This document shows, piece by piece, positions 24,818 through 33,567 of a DNA stretch of 60,739 bases. The stretch comes from an uncultured Clostridia bacterium. GTDB taxonomy: Bacteria > Bacillota > Clostridia > Oscillospirales > Acutalibacteraceae. Every line of letters begins with the position of its first letter. The first letter of the stretch is position 1. Under the pieces are notes generated by a model. That model saw only the letters and a list, made by a program, of their open reading frames with translations, searched no databases and was not told the DNA's origin. The stretch is from the NCBI GenBank assembly GCA_946555465.1, contig CAMNST010000015.1:1-60739 (forward strand), read 5' to 3'. The position numbers were made by a program, and so were the translations under genes.

Positions 24818-25720
24818 TTATCTCCTTAAATGATAAAAATAATCTGTCTGCTGATTATGCATATTGATTTGCTGATTATAATTAGAATTTGCGTGTATCT
24901 GTATAAGTTCGGGATATTTGTTATATAAAATCCCCGTTACAACTTTATGATCTGCAATATCGGAAGCAGACATTTTCTTTATTGTTGAAAAACTTTTTAT
25001 GTAAAGAAAAATAAGAAATATAAAGAATACAAGATTAAACAGAGCACTGTCAACCGACAGGCAAAAATCATAAAATCCATGGAACAGAATCGGAACGATA
25101 AGACACAGTGCCATATATTTACCTCCGCTGAAAGCGGGCGGTTTTATTGTTATAAGACCGCATTTTGCATATATCTTTTCATAATCCGAAGCAACTTTCT
25201 GCAAATGCCACTGACCGTAATAATACCCCATAAATACGCCGAAAAACATATGACCCGGAATGGATGTGACCGCTCTTATTGCTGCCGTAGAAAGTCCGCC
25301 CTCAAGAACATAGAATATATTTTCAAAGGATGCAAAACCCATTGAAACAAACACTGCATAAACGATTCCGTCAAACAAACTGTCAAAATTTTTATTTTTT
25401 CTTGTTACAAGATACATAAACAGCCATTTAAAGAACTCTTCAAATAATGCCACGCCTAAAAAATTATCAACAAACTGATAAATAATATTTTTACCTAAAT
25501 CCTCCTGTGCTGCTGAAAATCCGATTATTTTGAACAAATTTGTATTCACACTGTCAAAAATAAGTTCACATATTATTGCCGGAATGCATGAAAACACACC
25601 CACACCGAACAAAAGCGCAAGCAGTTTTAACGGTTCTTTTTCGCACCGGTCTTTTTTATACACATACACCATCAAAGCAATCGACGGCATCAATGAAATT
25701 GCAAGTAAATAAGACAACAT
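24818..25720 (-). CDS. PrsW-family intramembrane metalloprotease
   Basis: A 300-residue protein with about eight membrane helices. Three conserved PrsW motifs are present: FEEFFKW (EE pair in a helix), FASFEN and the His motifs PGHMFFG and HGFYDF. In Bacillus PrsW makes the first cut of the anti-sigma factor RsiW. Here no anti-sigma gene is adjacent; the partner gene is a zinc-ribbon membrane protein 1 base downstream. The substrate is therefore unknown. Confidence 0.88.
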   Translation of the reverse strand: MLSYLLAISLMPSIALMVYVYKKDRCEKEPLKLLALLFGVGVFSCIPAIICELIFDSVNTNLFKIIGFSAAQEDLGKNIIYQFVDNFLGVALFEEFFKWLFMYLVTRKNKNFDSLFDGIVYAVFVSMGFASFENIFYVLEGGLSTAAIRAVTSIPGHMFFGVFMGYYYGQWHLQKVASDYEKIYAKCGLITIKPPAFSGGKYMALCLIVPILFHGFYDFCLSVDSALFNLVFFIFLIFLYIKSFSTIKKMSASDIADHKVVTGILYNKYPELIQIHANSNYNQQINMHNQQTDYFYHLRR

Positions 25721-25940
25721 AACACCCCATTTTCAGTTCTATAATATATCATTATACTGGTAAAATCAATTATTTCATCAATTAATTATGAAAAATATTT
25801 AACAACTTTTTTAATCAATAAAGAATTTCAGAAAAGCAAAAATAATAAAGAAATAAAACTGAAAAACAGATATATTTATTCAGATACATTAGGCACATAC
25901 GACAGCATTACACTTATAATTACAAACAGAAAGGTTAATT

Positions 25941-26129
25941 ATGAACAGATCAGACTTACCGGCAGGATTTGTACTGGCTCTCGCCCAGAACGAATCGGCA
26001 ATTAAACAATTTGAATCATTATCAGACGAAAAAAAGAATGCACTGATAGACAAAACACATCAGGTTAAATCAAAAAAAGAAATGAGAAGTTTAGTTGATA
26101 ACCTCTGCGAAGGCTCACTTAATCTTTAA
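25941..26129 (+). CDS. Small conserved-looking protein, function unknown
   Basis: A 62-residue soluble, helical, charged protein (LPAGFVLALAQNESAIKQFE; then SDEKKNALIDKTHQV and SKKEMRSLVDNL). AGAAAGG lies before the ATG, and a TATAAT element lies near 25914. It looks like the short clostridial proteins that begin MNRxDLPxGF, but I cannot name a family with certainty. It stands alone between the PrsW gene and the XRE regulator. A weak hairpin (AATAGAA/TTCTATT, near 26155-26173) follows. Confidence 0.65.
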   Translation: MNRSDLPAGFVLALAQNESAIKQFESLSDEKKNALIDKTHQVKSKKEMRSLVDNLCEGSLNL

Positions 26130-26253
26130 GGAGTAAAGAAAATTTCCCGTATCAATAGAATTATGTTCTATTATTAAGTTATTGATTTTATATTTTCACT
26201 CAGATATTATAAAAGTACAATGGTGCTGTTGAATAATAATTTGAGGTAAAAAT

Positions 26254-27336
26254 ATGAATATTTATTTTGGAAAAAATCTTAAGGAATTAAGACTAAAAAA
26301 GAATCTCACACAGGAAAAAATTGCAGATATCTTAGGCGTCTCGTTTCAGACAGTAAGCAAATGGGAAAGAGGAGATACGTATCCCGATATTACGCTTCTG
26401 CCCGATATCGCTGATTTTTTCAACATTTCTGTCGACGATATTCTTGGAACAAACCGTGTAAAAAATGAAAATGAAATCACTGCATTCTGCAGATATTATG
26501 ATAACCTCACAGATGACAAGCAGCGAAAAAGCGCAATAGAAGATGCTCTTAAAAACCACCCGGCAGATTTCAGAATTTTGTTAAGATATATGTCATATTT
26601 AATACACTTTGAAGGCAACACAACAAAAATCATGCCCAAAGTCAGAACCATTTATGATAATATTCAGCAAAACTGCACAGATGACAGTATACGAATCTGT
26701 GCAAAAAGGCACATTGTTCAGTATTACAGAAATATGGCACGTGATAAAAACAGCGGTATTACTTTTGACGAAGTTGAAAAGATACTTTCCCAAATGCCTT
26801 ATATGCGTGACGGAAGAGATTTTATATCTGCCTATGTATATCCGCTTGATCACCCCGAACATTATAATATCTGCAAAGAGTCCATTGAAGAGGAAGTCGG
26901 ACTTATCTGCTGCACATTGACCCATTGTTTTCTTTGGGATGATGATTTTGATGCAGATTACAATATAAACATTGCAGAAAAAATAAACAGTATTATAAAT
27001 CTGTTTTACGATAAGGATAATTACGGCGTACAATGGCGCATAATAATAAAGAATTATATGGATATCGGATTTTTTTACTACAGAAAAGGCGATAATAAGA
27101 ATGCATACCGTTATTTAAAATACAGTGCCGAATCAGCAAAAAAATTTGATTTGCTTGATAAAATCTCGACCCTGAATTCACTTCTTTTAAATGGAATTGA
27201 ATTTGACAAGTCCACACTCGGAAGCAACTTTATTGCGTCTTCAAGCGTTAAAGAAAAACTTACTGACGGGTATCCGTTTTCGGAATATTTCAAATCAACC
27301 GATGCATTTAAAAACATCATAAATATGCTTGAATAA
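26254..27336 (+). CDS. XRE-family transcriptional regulator with helical C-terminal domain
   Basis: A 360-residue protein. The HTH of Cro/C1 type spans residues 5-63 (LRLKKNLTQEKIADILGVSF, WERGDTYPDI). The remaining ~295 residues are helical, rich in Tyr and Asp and resemble TPR-like sensor domains of clostridial regulators, but repeats are degenerate. The ATG at 26254 follows a GAGGTAAAA site. It is followed by a strong terminator, so it is a single-gene unit. The regulated genes and signal are unknown. Confidence 0.85.
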   Translation: MNIYFGKNLKELRLKKNLTQEKIADILGVSFQTVSKWERGDTYPDITLLPDIADFFNISVDDILGTNRVKNENEITAFCRYYDNLTDDKQRKSAIEDALKNHPADFRILLRYMSYLIHFEGNTTKIMPKVRTIYDNIQQNCTDDSIRICAKRHIVQYYRNMARDKNSGITFDEVEKILSQMPYMRDGRDFISAYVYPLDHPEHYNICKESIEEEVGLICCTLTHCFLWDDDFDADYNINIAEKINSIINLFYDKDNYGVQWRIIIKNYMDIGFFYYRKGDNKNAYRYLKYSAESAKKFDLLDKISTLNSLLLNGIEFDKSTLGSNFIASSSVKEKLTDGYPFSEYFKSTDAFKNIINMLE

Positions 27337-27340
27337 AAGC

Positions 27341-27376
27341 AAGGAGATTTACCGAAACACGGTAAATCTCCTTTTT
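27341..27376. terminator. Bidirectional terminator
   Basis: AAGGAGATTTACCG (27341-27354) pairs with CGGTAAATCTCCTT (27360-27373), followed by TTTTTT, between the convergent XRE and holin-endolysin genes. Confidence 0.92.
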
Positions 27377-27392
27377 TCATTAAGTATAAGTT

Positions 27393-28487
27393 TTACTTCG
27401 CATATGCTTTGCCGTTGTACTTCAGGCAAATCCAGCCGGAAGGTATCTGCGCCCAGATATCCGAACCGATATATTTTATCTGATTGACGGTGACACGTGT
27501 TCCTGTTTTCAGCGTTGCATACATCTGATTGAGTGCATGTTTCTGTCCGTCTGCTGTCAACTCACTTTTCTTTTTCTGTGCACAGTTCGTTCCTGCTCCT
27601 GTGCGGACATTTACATTCGTTGTCAGCGTGTATGTACTGCCCACTTTGAACACTGCTGTCTCTTTCAGACTGCTCTGATTTTTCGGTCTGAGTATACCGT
27701 TGATGTATGCACTTGTGTACGGTTTTTCTCTCAGTGCCATTGCATCGCCGTTGCCTGCCGCATTCTGGTCGTAATACTTTATCCTGCCATTTGCTGTCGG
27801 CTCTTTGACAATGAATATATGGCCGTATGTGCCGCTTGTCCTGATTCCGATATCCCCTGTCTGCAGTTCTCCGTTTCTGTAGGTCGGTGTGATGAAATCA
27901 AAGTTATCCTTCAGCCATTTGCTTGCATTTCTGTTTGTCCACCACGTTTTTGCATTGCCCCAGTAGCCTTTTTTCAGCCCCAGACATCTGTCAATATAGC
28001 AGTCTATCAGGTCAACGCACTGTACACCGTACGCACCGTCATAGTCTGTCTTTCTGCCGAGATACGTCTTTACCCAGTCTGTGAACTTAAGCGCTGCACC
28101 GCCCTTCTGCTCCTTGTCGCTGAGCACTTTGTCCTTTATGTAGTCAAATGTTTTTGTAATAATCGGCGGTATATTGATACCCAGTGATTTTGCATTTTCA
28201 ATGATGGATGATACTTCGATTATGCTGAAACAAACACAACTGATTAACCCTATCGGCGCATATGTAACATCCGTTGAGGTTACAATCAGCGTATCGAGCA
28301 GTATGCTCATAAATATCATGCCCACATAGCCGACGAACTTCGGCACCGACATACGCAGTTTGGAACTGCTGATGCCTTCCACAAATATCCCTTTGCACAA
28401 ACCGAATATGAAGTCTATCACAAAGAATATCAAAAATATGATGATTGCAATTAAACATTTTTTAAAATCTTCTACAAAATAGTCCAT
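27393..28487 (-). CDS. Holin-CHAP-SH3 fusion (orphan lysis protein)
   Basis: One 364-residue frame joins three phage-lysis modules. Residues 1-115 are holin-like with about three hydrophobic segments (11-30, 52-72, 76-92) and a pattern like toxin-secretion/phage-lysis holins. Residues 133-270 are a CHAP amidase/endopeptidase with catalytic C157 (GVQCVD) and H223 (YGHIFIV). Residues 285-364 are a bacterial SH3 wall-binding domain (VNVRTGAG). Holin and endolysin are normally separate genes; a fusion would place the catalytic domain on a membrane anchor. The DNA is GC-richer than its neighbours, suggesting transfer. No prophage genes are near. GGAGG lies before the ATG. Confidence 0.85.
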   Translation of the reverse strand: MDYFVEDFKKCLIAIIIFLIFFVIDFIFGLCKGIFVEGISSSKLRMSVPKFVGYVGMIFMSILLDTLIVTSTDVTYAPIGLISCVCFSIIEVSSIIENAKSLGINIPPIITKTFDYIKDKVLSDKEQKGGAALKFTDWVKTYLGRKTDYDGAYGVQCVDLIDCYIDRCLGLKKGYWGNAKTWWTNRNASKWLKDNFDFITPTYRNGELQTGDIGIRTSGTYGHIFIVKEPTANGRIKYYDQNAAGNGDAMALREKPYTSAYINGILRPKNQSSLKETAVFKVGSTYTLTTNVNVRTGAGTNCAQKKKSELTADGQKHALNQMYATLKTGTRVTVNQIKYIGSDIWAQIPSGWICLKYNGKAYAK

Positions 28488-28688
28488 TTTTCCTCCTAAT
28501 AAAAATTATATAAATTGTATTCTAAAAAATTAACATATTAATCCGTCAATTATCCCCCCTTTCCTGAACTTTTGTTCCTATTTATGTTATAACACAAATA
28601 AAATACCTTTGCAGAGCGGTGTACAGATTTTTGGACTTCAAACGAAAAATAAATATATTTTTGTCACCTTTTTAATAAAAAAACAACA

Positions 28689-28729
28689 AAACGCCTTTCT
28701 GATAAGAAAATAACAGACAGACGTTTTTT
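28689..28729 (-). terminator. Terminator of the LysR gene
   Basis: On the minus strand AACG.CTG... and CAGAAAGGCGTT form an imperfect hairpin followed by TTGTTGTTTTTTT. The gap 28488-28688 otherwise shows only AT-rich DNA and the ribosome site of the fusion gene. Confidence 0.55.
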
Positions 28730-28754
28730 ATTTTATTAAATATATTTGTATTAG

Positions 28755-29639
28755 TCAGACTAAAAACCGACAGAGATAATCCATCACACACTTCATTTCG
28801 GGTGTTATCCATTTATCACGATGATACAGCATCTGAATCCATATATCTGTTGAAAAAAAGTTTGTTTCAAGGCGCTTAATCTTACCCGCTTTGACATATT
28901 TATCCGTAACAAAATCAGGCAGAAAAGATACACCCATATTCTGTTCAACAAGGTGGCATATCAAATCGGTATTACCTATTTCAAGAAACGGATTGAGTTC
29001 AATGGATTTGTCGGAAAGATATTCTTCAAATACGCTTCGGTAACTCATACCCTTTTCAGTCAATATAAAAGGAAAAGCGAGCAAATCATCAATATCAATA
29101 TTATCTTTACAGCAAAGCGGATGATTTACAGACACAACAAAATGGGTGCTTACACGATGCTCTTTTACTGTAATATAATTGGTATCATAGATATGTTTAT
29201 CAAGTGTAAAAATTAAATCAACATCATTTTGCTTTGCAAGCCTGAACATTTCCTGTGTGCTTGAAGAAATTATTTTAAGCGAAATATTCGGATACTGAAC
29301 GCAGAAATCATTATAATTATCCCACAAAAGCCAGTTGCAAAGTGAATCTGCCATGGCTATGCGGATTTTTCCGCTGTATTCATCAGGATTATGCGAAACT
29401 TTTTTCATATCTGCCGTAAGTGCCATTACTCTGTGGGCAAGTTCAAGTATTTCTCTGCCCTTTTTAGTAAGTTTTATTTTGTGATTAACTCTTTCAAACA
29501 GAACCACATTAAGTGATTTTTCAAGTTGTTTTATCTGAATGGATACCGCCGACTGCGTATAACCGAGTTTATCGGCAGCCTTTGTAAAACTGTTCTGTTC
29601 TGCAACATGAATAAACGTTTCAATCAATTTTAAATCCAT
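28755..29639 (-). CDS. LysR-family transcriptional regulator
   Basis: A 294-residue LTTR: winged HTH at residues 1-60 (FIHVAEQNSFTKAADKLGYT, QSAVSIQIKQLEKSL) and a periplasmic-binding-protein-like effector domain from about 90. The ATG at 29639 follows GAGG at a spacing of 5 bases; a GTG at 29645 is also in frame but badly spaced. It is divergent from the alanine/glycine symporter gene (114-base gap), and LTTRs usually control the divergent gene, so it probably regulates the symporter. The inducer is unknown. Confidence 0.9.
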   Translation of the reverse strand: MDLKLIETFIHVAEQNSFTKAADKLGYTQSAVSIQIKQLEKSLNVVLFERVNHKIKLTKKGREILELAHRVMALTADMKKVSHNPDEYSGKIRIAMADSLCNWLLWDNYNDFCVQYPNISLKIISSSTQEMFRLAKQNDVDLIFTLDKHIYDTNYITVKEHRVSTHFVVSVNHPLCCKDNIDIDDLLAFPFILTEKGMSYRSVFEEYLSDKSIELNPFLEIGNTDLICHLVEQNMGVSFLPDFVTDKYVKAGKIKRLETNFFSTDIWIQMLYHRDKWITPEMKCVMDYLCRFLV

Positions 29640-29753
29640 ACACACCTCATAAATAATTTTTATGCTAATTACAAAAAATATTAATTTTACAAATGCTATT
29701 ACACATTATATAATGATTTAGCACAATATGCAAGAAAATTAAGAGGTAAGAAT

Positions 29754-31133
29754 ATGATTACAAACATAATTGAAACAGTCTACACTTTTCTTTGGGGAGA
29801 TTTAATAACAATACCGCTGGGAAACAACGGAGAAATGGGCATTCCCCTGCTTGTCATTTTGCTGATTCCCACAGGGATATTTTTTACAATAAAAACGAAA
29901 TTTCTTCCGATAAGAATGTTTCCGGCCATGGTTAAGGCTCTCGGCGAAAAAAACGATAATAAAAGCACTCTTTCAACATTCCAGACTCTGATTGTTTCAA
30001 CGGCAACAAGGGTTGGTATGGGAAATCTTGTCGGCGTAGTGGCAGCGATATCCGCAGGCGGTGCCGGTGCTGTTTTCTGGATGTGGGTTACGGCACTGCT
30101 CGGCTCCTCAACCGCATTTATTGAGGCAACACTTGCTCAACTTTACAAGAAAAAAGATCCGCTTTACGGCGGATATCAGGGCGGACCTGCCTATTATATC
30201 CACAGTTTTGTTGAGAAAAAGCGCGGCAAAAAAATCAAATATTCGGTTATAGCCATACTTTTTGCAATTTCAGGTCTTATCTGCTGGTGCGGCATCAGTC
30301 AGGTTATCAGCAATTCCGTAACATCGGCATTTGAAAATGCATTTTCAATACCCCCTATAGCAACAACCATTGCTCTTGTTATTTTAGCCGCATTCATTGT
30401 TATGCGCAAAAATGCAACGGTTAAATTTCTTGATGTAATTGTGCCGATTATGGCAGTATGTTATTTTGTAATTACAATTTTCATTATTGTAAAAAACATC
30501 AATTTAATGCCCGGCGTTTTCAGCCGTATTTTCAAAGAGGCATTCGGCATAAGACAATTTGCCGGAGGTGCTTTCGGCGCAGTGCTTATGAACGGAGTTA
30601 AAAGAGGCTTATTCTCTAACGAAGCGGGTTCGGGTTCTGCCCCATGCGCAGCAGCGGCAGCAGAAGGCAAAGAACCGATGAAAATAGGTCTTGTTCAGTC
30701 TCTCGGCGTAATTATAGATACTATTGTTCTCTGCACATGCACGGCAATGATTATGCTTCTTGTTCCCGAAAACATTACTTCGGGTCTTGCCGGAATGGAT
30801 TTGCTGCAGACTGCAATGAACTATCATCTCGGCAGTTTCGGCACAATTTTTACAGCCGTAATACTGGCACTTTTCAGTTTTTCAACCTTTATCGGCATAC
30901 TGTTTTATGCAAGGTCAAATGTATCATATATTTTCGGTAACAGATGGAGTTTTCAGATTATTTATAAAATCATTGCACTTGTTATGCTTTTTATCGGCGG
31001 TATGGAAGCATATACCGTTGTATGGGATTTAGGGGATGTCGGAATAGGACTTATGACAATATTTAATCTTATTATTTTGATACCTATGTCAAAAGAAGCA
31101 ATAAACACTTTGCCGAAAAGAAACAAAAAATAA
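29754..31133 (+). CDS. Alanine/glycine:cation symporter (AGCS family)
   Basis: A 459-residue secondary transporter with about ten to eleven membrane helices. The AGCS signature is clear: GMGNLVGVVAAISAGGAGAV near residues 86-105, then KRGLFSNEAGSGSAPCAAAA near 280-299. By family knowledge it couples uptake of alanine or glycine to sodium or protons. The ATG follows AAGAGGTAAG. It is divergent from a LysR regulator and followed by a clear terminator. Confidence 0.93.
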   Translation: MITNIIETVYTFLWGDLITIPLGNNGEMGIPLLVILLIPTGIFFTIKTKFLPIRMFPAMVKALGEKNDNKSTLSTFQTLIVSTATRVGMGNLVGVVAAISAGGAGAVFWMWVTALLGSSTAFIEATLAQLYKKKDPLYGGYQGGPAYYIHSFVEKKRGKKIKYSVIAILFAISGLICWCGISQVISNSVTSAFENAFSIPPIATTIALVILAAFIVMRKNATVKFLDVIVPIMAVCYFVITIFIIVKNINLMPGVFSRIFKEAFGIRQFAGGAFGAVLMNGVKRGLFSNEAGSGSAPCAAAAAEGKEPMKIGLVQSLGVIIDTIVLCTCTAMIMLLVPENITSGLAGMDLLQTAMNYHLGSFGTIFTAVILALFSFSTFIGILFYARSNVSYIFGNRWSFQIIYKIIALVMLFIGGMEAYTVVWDLGDVGIGLMTIFNLIILIPMSKEAINTLPKRNKK

Positions 31134-31150
31134 ATATTTTGCACAACTCG

Positions 31151-31178
31151 GAGCGGTTTGAATATACCGCTCTTTTTT
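31151..31178 (+). terminator. Terminator of the symporter gene
   Basis: GAGCGGT and ACCGCTC form a stem with an 8-base loop, followed by TTTTTT. From here to 31454 (about 280 bases) the DNA is AT-rich; I see only a TATAAT at 31421-31426 and a TTGACA at 31366-31371 that do not make a standard pair. Confidence 0.85.
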
Positions 31179-31454
31179 CATGTTCAGAAAATAAAAAATT
31201 ATGAATTACAAAAAATCAGTTGATATTCATAAAAAAATGTGAATAATGTAAATAGAGGTTCATTTTGTATTATTAATTTTAAAATAATAATTTTGAGTCG
31301 GATTTTGAATAAAAGTGACATATAATTAACAGAAATTTAACCTTTGAGTATTTTGCTGGAATTTATTGACAAATCCTCAATTTTATGATTGCATAATCAT
31401 ATATGGTAATGAAAAATTTGTATAATAGAGTAGAATGAGGGGTTAAAGCGGTAA

Positions 31455-32036
31455 ATGATGACTAATGCTTCAAGTGCAGAAAAAACTGAAATTGATGACA
31501 AAGTAATCAAAATTCTCGAAGAATGCGAACCGTACAGAGAACTCATCTTAAAGCGGTGCATTATGCAATATGCCGTTGGCTATGAAAACGCAAATGATTG
31601 TGTGCAGCAGGCAGTTGTTTCGCTTTATGAGACTATAACTGACGGAAAGGTTATCGAAAATCCTCTTGCATGGCTTCATAAAGTTTCTCTTAACAATGCC
31701 AGCAAGGTAATAAGAGATGCTGCAAGAGAACGCCAAGCAATGATTGAATTGAGTTCTTCTGCTTTCAATATTGTCGGGAACTCGCCTATTTACAACCCCG
31801 ACTTTCTCGACGAAATGGTTTCAGATAATCAGATTAAAGATGAATCAATAAAAATTCTTTCAAGCCTAAAAGGTAATGATAGGCGTTTGTATTATTCACA
31901 TTATTGCTGTAATAAAAAAATCAAGGATATTTCAGAAGAAGCGGGTGTATCAAACGATGCAATGAAAAAACGTCATGAACGTCTTAAGAAAAAACTTCGT
32001 GAAGAAATCTCTAAAACGAGCAGAAATATTCCTTAA
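31455..32036 (+). CDS. ECF-like RNA polymerase sigma factor
   Basis: A 193-residue sigma-70-type protein. Region 2 (about residues 22-90; CVQQAVVSLYETI, ENPLAWLHKVSLNNASKVIRD) and region 4 (about 140-185; KKIKDISEEAGVSNDAMKKR) are visible, without regions 1 or 3. Region 2 diverges from the usual ECF pattern. The start follows GAGGGG at about 11 bases. It is followed by a single-helix membrane protein and a secreted protein, the usual ECF-anti-sigma-target layout. Promoters it recognises are unknown. Confidence 0.85.
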   Translation: MMTNASSAEKTEIDDKVIKILEECEPYRELILKRCIMQYAVGYENANDCVQQAVVSLYETITDGKVIENPLAWLHKVSLNNASKVIRDAARERQAMIELSSSAFNIVGNSPIYNPDFLDEMVSDNQIKDESIKILSSLKGNDRRLYYSHYCCNKKIKDISEEAGVSNDAMKKRHERLKKKLREEISKTSRNIP

Positions 32037-32135
32037 TACTGTCACTTTTAAACCAAAACAAACTTATTGAGTAAATCCGATAAAAACAATTTTATCGGGA
32101 ATACTCGTTTTAATCATATTAAGGAGACGGGATTT

Positions 32136-32921
32136 ATGAATAATAAGAATCGTAAAAAGGAAATCGAAAAGATGATTTTTTCTGGATTTAAAAATTTAAG
32201 TCCGAATGAAATAAGACGATTGATTGACAAGGAAATTTCTAAGGACGAAAGTGAAATAGACATTGCTTATCTTGACACCTGTTTTGAACTTCTTGAAATT
32301 AAAGAAAGCCAGAGTACCGAAAAGTCGAAAAAAATCAAACTCAGAAAATCCATCAAAATTATTCTTATTGCAGCAATTTTTACAACGCTAATGGCTACTG
32401 CTGTATCGGCTACCGCAAAAGTTTATCACTTCGAGGTTTCTGATAAAATAGTAAGTGCATATGACGAATTCTTTGTTGTTAACTTTGATAATGAAGAATA
32501 CATAAAAATTAATAACAAAAAGAATGAAAACGGAATAAACGCTTTTATTGAAACTGAATACGGATTTGAAAATGTTCTGTTACCAAGTGAATTTGACAAT
32601 GAAGAATTCAGAATTGTCGATGTTCAGTTAAAAAACGAAGAAAGCGGTAAATTATTAAAAATTGATATTCAAAAAGATAGTTATACAATTTCAGTAACAA
32701 TTAGAAATGTTGAATCTGAAATATGGTTAAATAAAACCAGGGAAATTGATAATGATTATGATTTATCACAGCAATTAGATATTGGTGGTACAAACATAAT
32801 AGTATTTAGTGGTGATACATATAACACTATTAATTATCAAAAAGGGTTAACTGAGTACTGGGTCGAAATTGAAAACTGCACATTTGAAGAAGCAGTAGAA
32901 ATAGCAAAAACAATTAAATAG
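32136..32921 (+). CDS. Single-pass membrane protein, probable anti-sigma factor
   Basis: A 261-residue protein. The N-terminal ~75 residues are cytoplasmic and charged (KKEIEKMIFSGF, NEIRRLIDKEIS), a membrane helix follows at about 80-98, and the outer ~160 residues include FENVLLPSEFDNE and AVEIAKTIK segments resembling DUF4367-type domains. AAGGAG precedes the ATG at 32136; upstream in-frame codons have none. It lies 99 bases after the sigma gene. No zinc-binding HxxxCxxC anti-sigma motif is seen, so the anti-sigma role is inferred from topology and position. Confidence 0.7.
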   Translation: MNNKNRKKEIEKMIFSGFKNLSPNEIRRLIDKEISKDESEIDIAYLDTCFELLEIKESQSTEKSKKIKLRKSIKIILIAAIFTTLMATAVSATAKVYHFEVSDKIVSAYDEFFVVNFDNEEYIKINNKKNENGINAFIETEYGFENVLLPSEFDNEEFRIVDVQLKNEESGKLLKIDIQKDSYTISVTIRNVESEIWLNKTREIDNDYDLSQQLDIGGTNIIVFSGDTYNTINYQKGLTEYWVEIENCTFEEAVEIAKTIK

Positions 32922-32931
32922 GAGAAAAATG

Positions 32932-33426
32932 ATGAAAAAAGTAATAAGCATTATTGCTGTATTTATGGCAATAATCATGTGTTTCCCTTTCACGGTAAAT
33001 GCAGATGATCAAACAGAATGGCAGGACACAAATATTACTGATGAAGAATTCTATGCTCTTGAGCACAGTGACGGTGAATGCGGACCTGTTTACGAAAGAG
33101 CAAGCGGGCTTATAATGGGTAAAAGTCTTTCAATAGCAAAAAGCGGCACAACATTATACATCAAAGGATATACAGAAGGAATTCCGAGTGTTGTAAAAGC
33201 CGGATTTACAGAAATTACTATTCAAAGACGAACCAGTGCTGGTAACTCCTGGAGTAATTATAAAACTTACACAAGTTTATATGCTGACGATAATTTTTAT
33301 AGTTTAGCAAAAAGTATCACTGTTTCCACCGGTTATCAATACAGAGTTACAGGAACTCACTACGCTAAAAAGTCTTTACTTTCAACACAAAAGATTTCAA
33401 ATTCAACCGGTTACTTAACATTCTAA
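32932..33426 (+). CDS. Secreted protein of unknown function
   Basis: A 164-residue protein with a signal peptide at residues 1-24, cleaved near VNADDQ. The mature part is polar and rich in Ser, Thr and Tyr (TIQRRTSAGNSWSNYKTY), with a beta-rich look and no recognised domain. ATG at 32932 has GGAG at 7 bases; ATG at 32929 is too close. It lies 10 bases after the probable anti-sigma gene. It is likely the effector or target of the sigma operon, for example a cell-surface stress protein. It has no lipobox or sorting motif. Confidence 0.7.
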   Translation: MKKVISIIAVFMAIIMCFPFTVNADDQTEWQDTNITDEEFYALEHSDGECGPVYERASGLIMGKSLSIAKSGTTLYIKGYTEGIPSVVKAGFTEITIQRRTSAGNSWSNYKTYTSLYADDNFYSLAKSITVSTGYQYRVTGTHYAKKSLLSTQKISNSTGYLTF

Positions 33427-33516
33427 CCAAAACAACAAAGGCTGTCTTAAGTATATTAAGGCGGTCTTTGTTTATTTTACACAAATTATCAATTCTTTTT
33501 TGTACGATTAAATCTG

Positions 33517-33545
33517 TTGCAAAAAGACTATGCTTAATGTAAAAT
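33517..33545 (+). promoter_or_regulatory. Promoter of the phosphoribosyltransferase-like gene
   Basis: TTGCAA (33517-33522), 17-base spacer, TAAAAT (33540-33545); the gene starts 22 bases later after GGGAGG. Confidence 0.6.
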
Positions 33546-33567
33546 AAATATATGGGAGGATAAAATT

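Noticed and set aside
27537-28187. 216-codon plus-strand frame opposite the holin-endolysin gene
   Set aside because: Antisense to a gene with clear CHAP and SH3 motifs; Cys- and Val-rich with no domain.
27393-28487. Prophage around the holin-endolysin gene
   Set aside because: The neighbours are an XRE regulator, a LysR regulator and a symporter. No capsid, terminase, tail or integrase gene is near, so a prophage is not supported.
31366-31426. Standard sigma-A promoter before the sigma-factor gene
   Set aside because: TTGACA and TATAAT are both present but 49 bases apart, and neither has a good partner at 16-18 bases.
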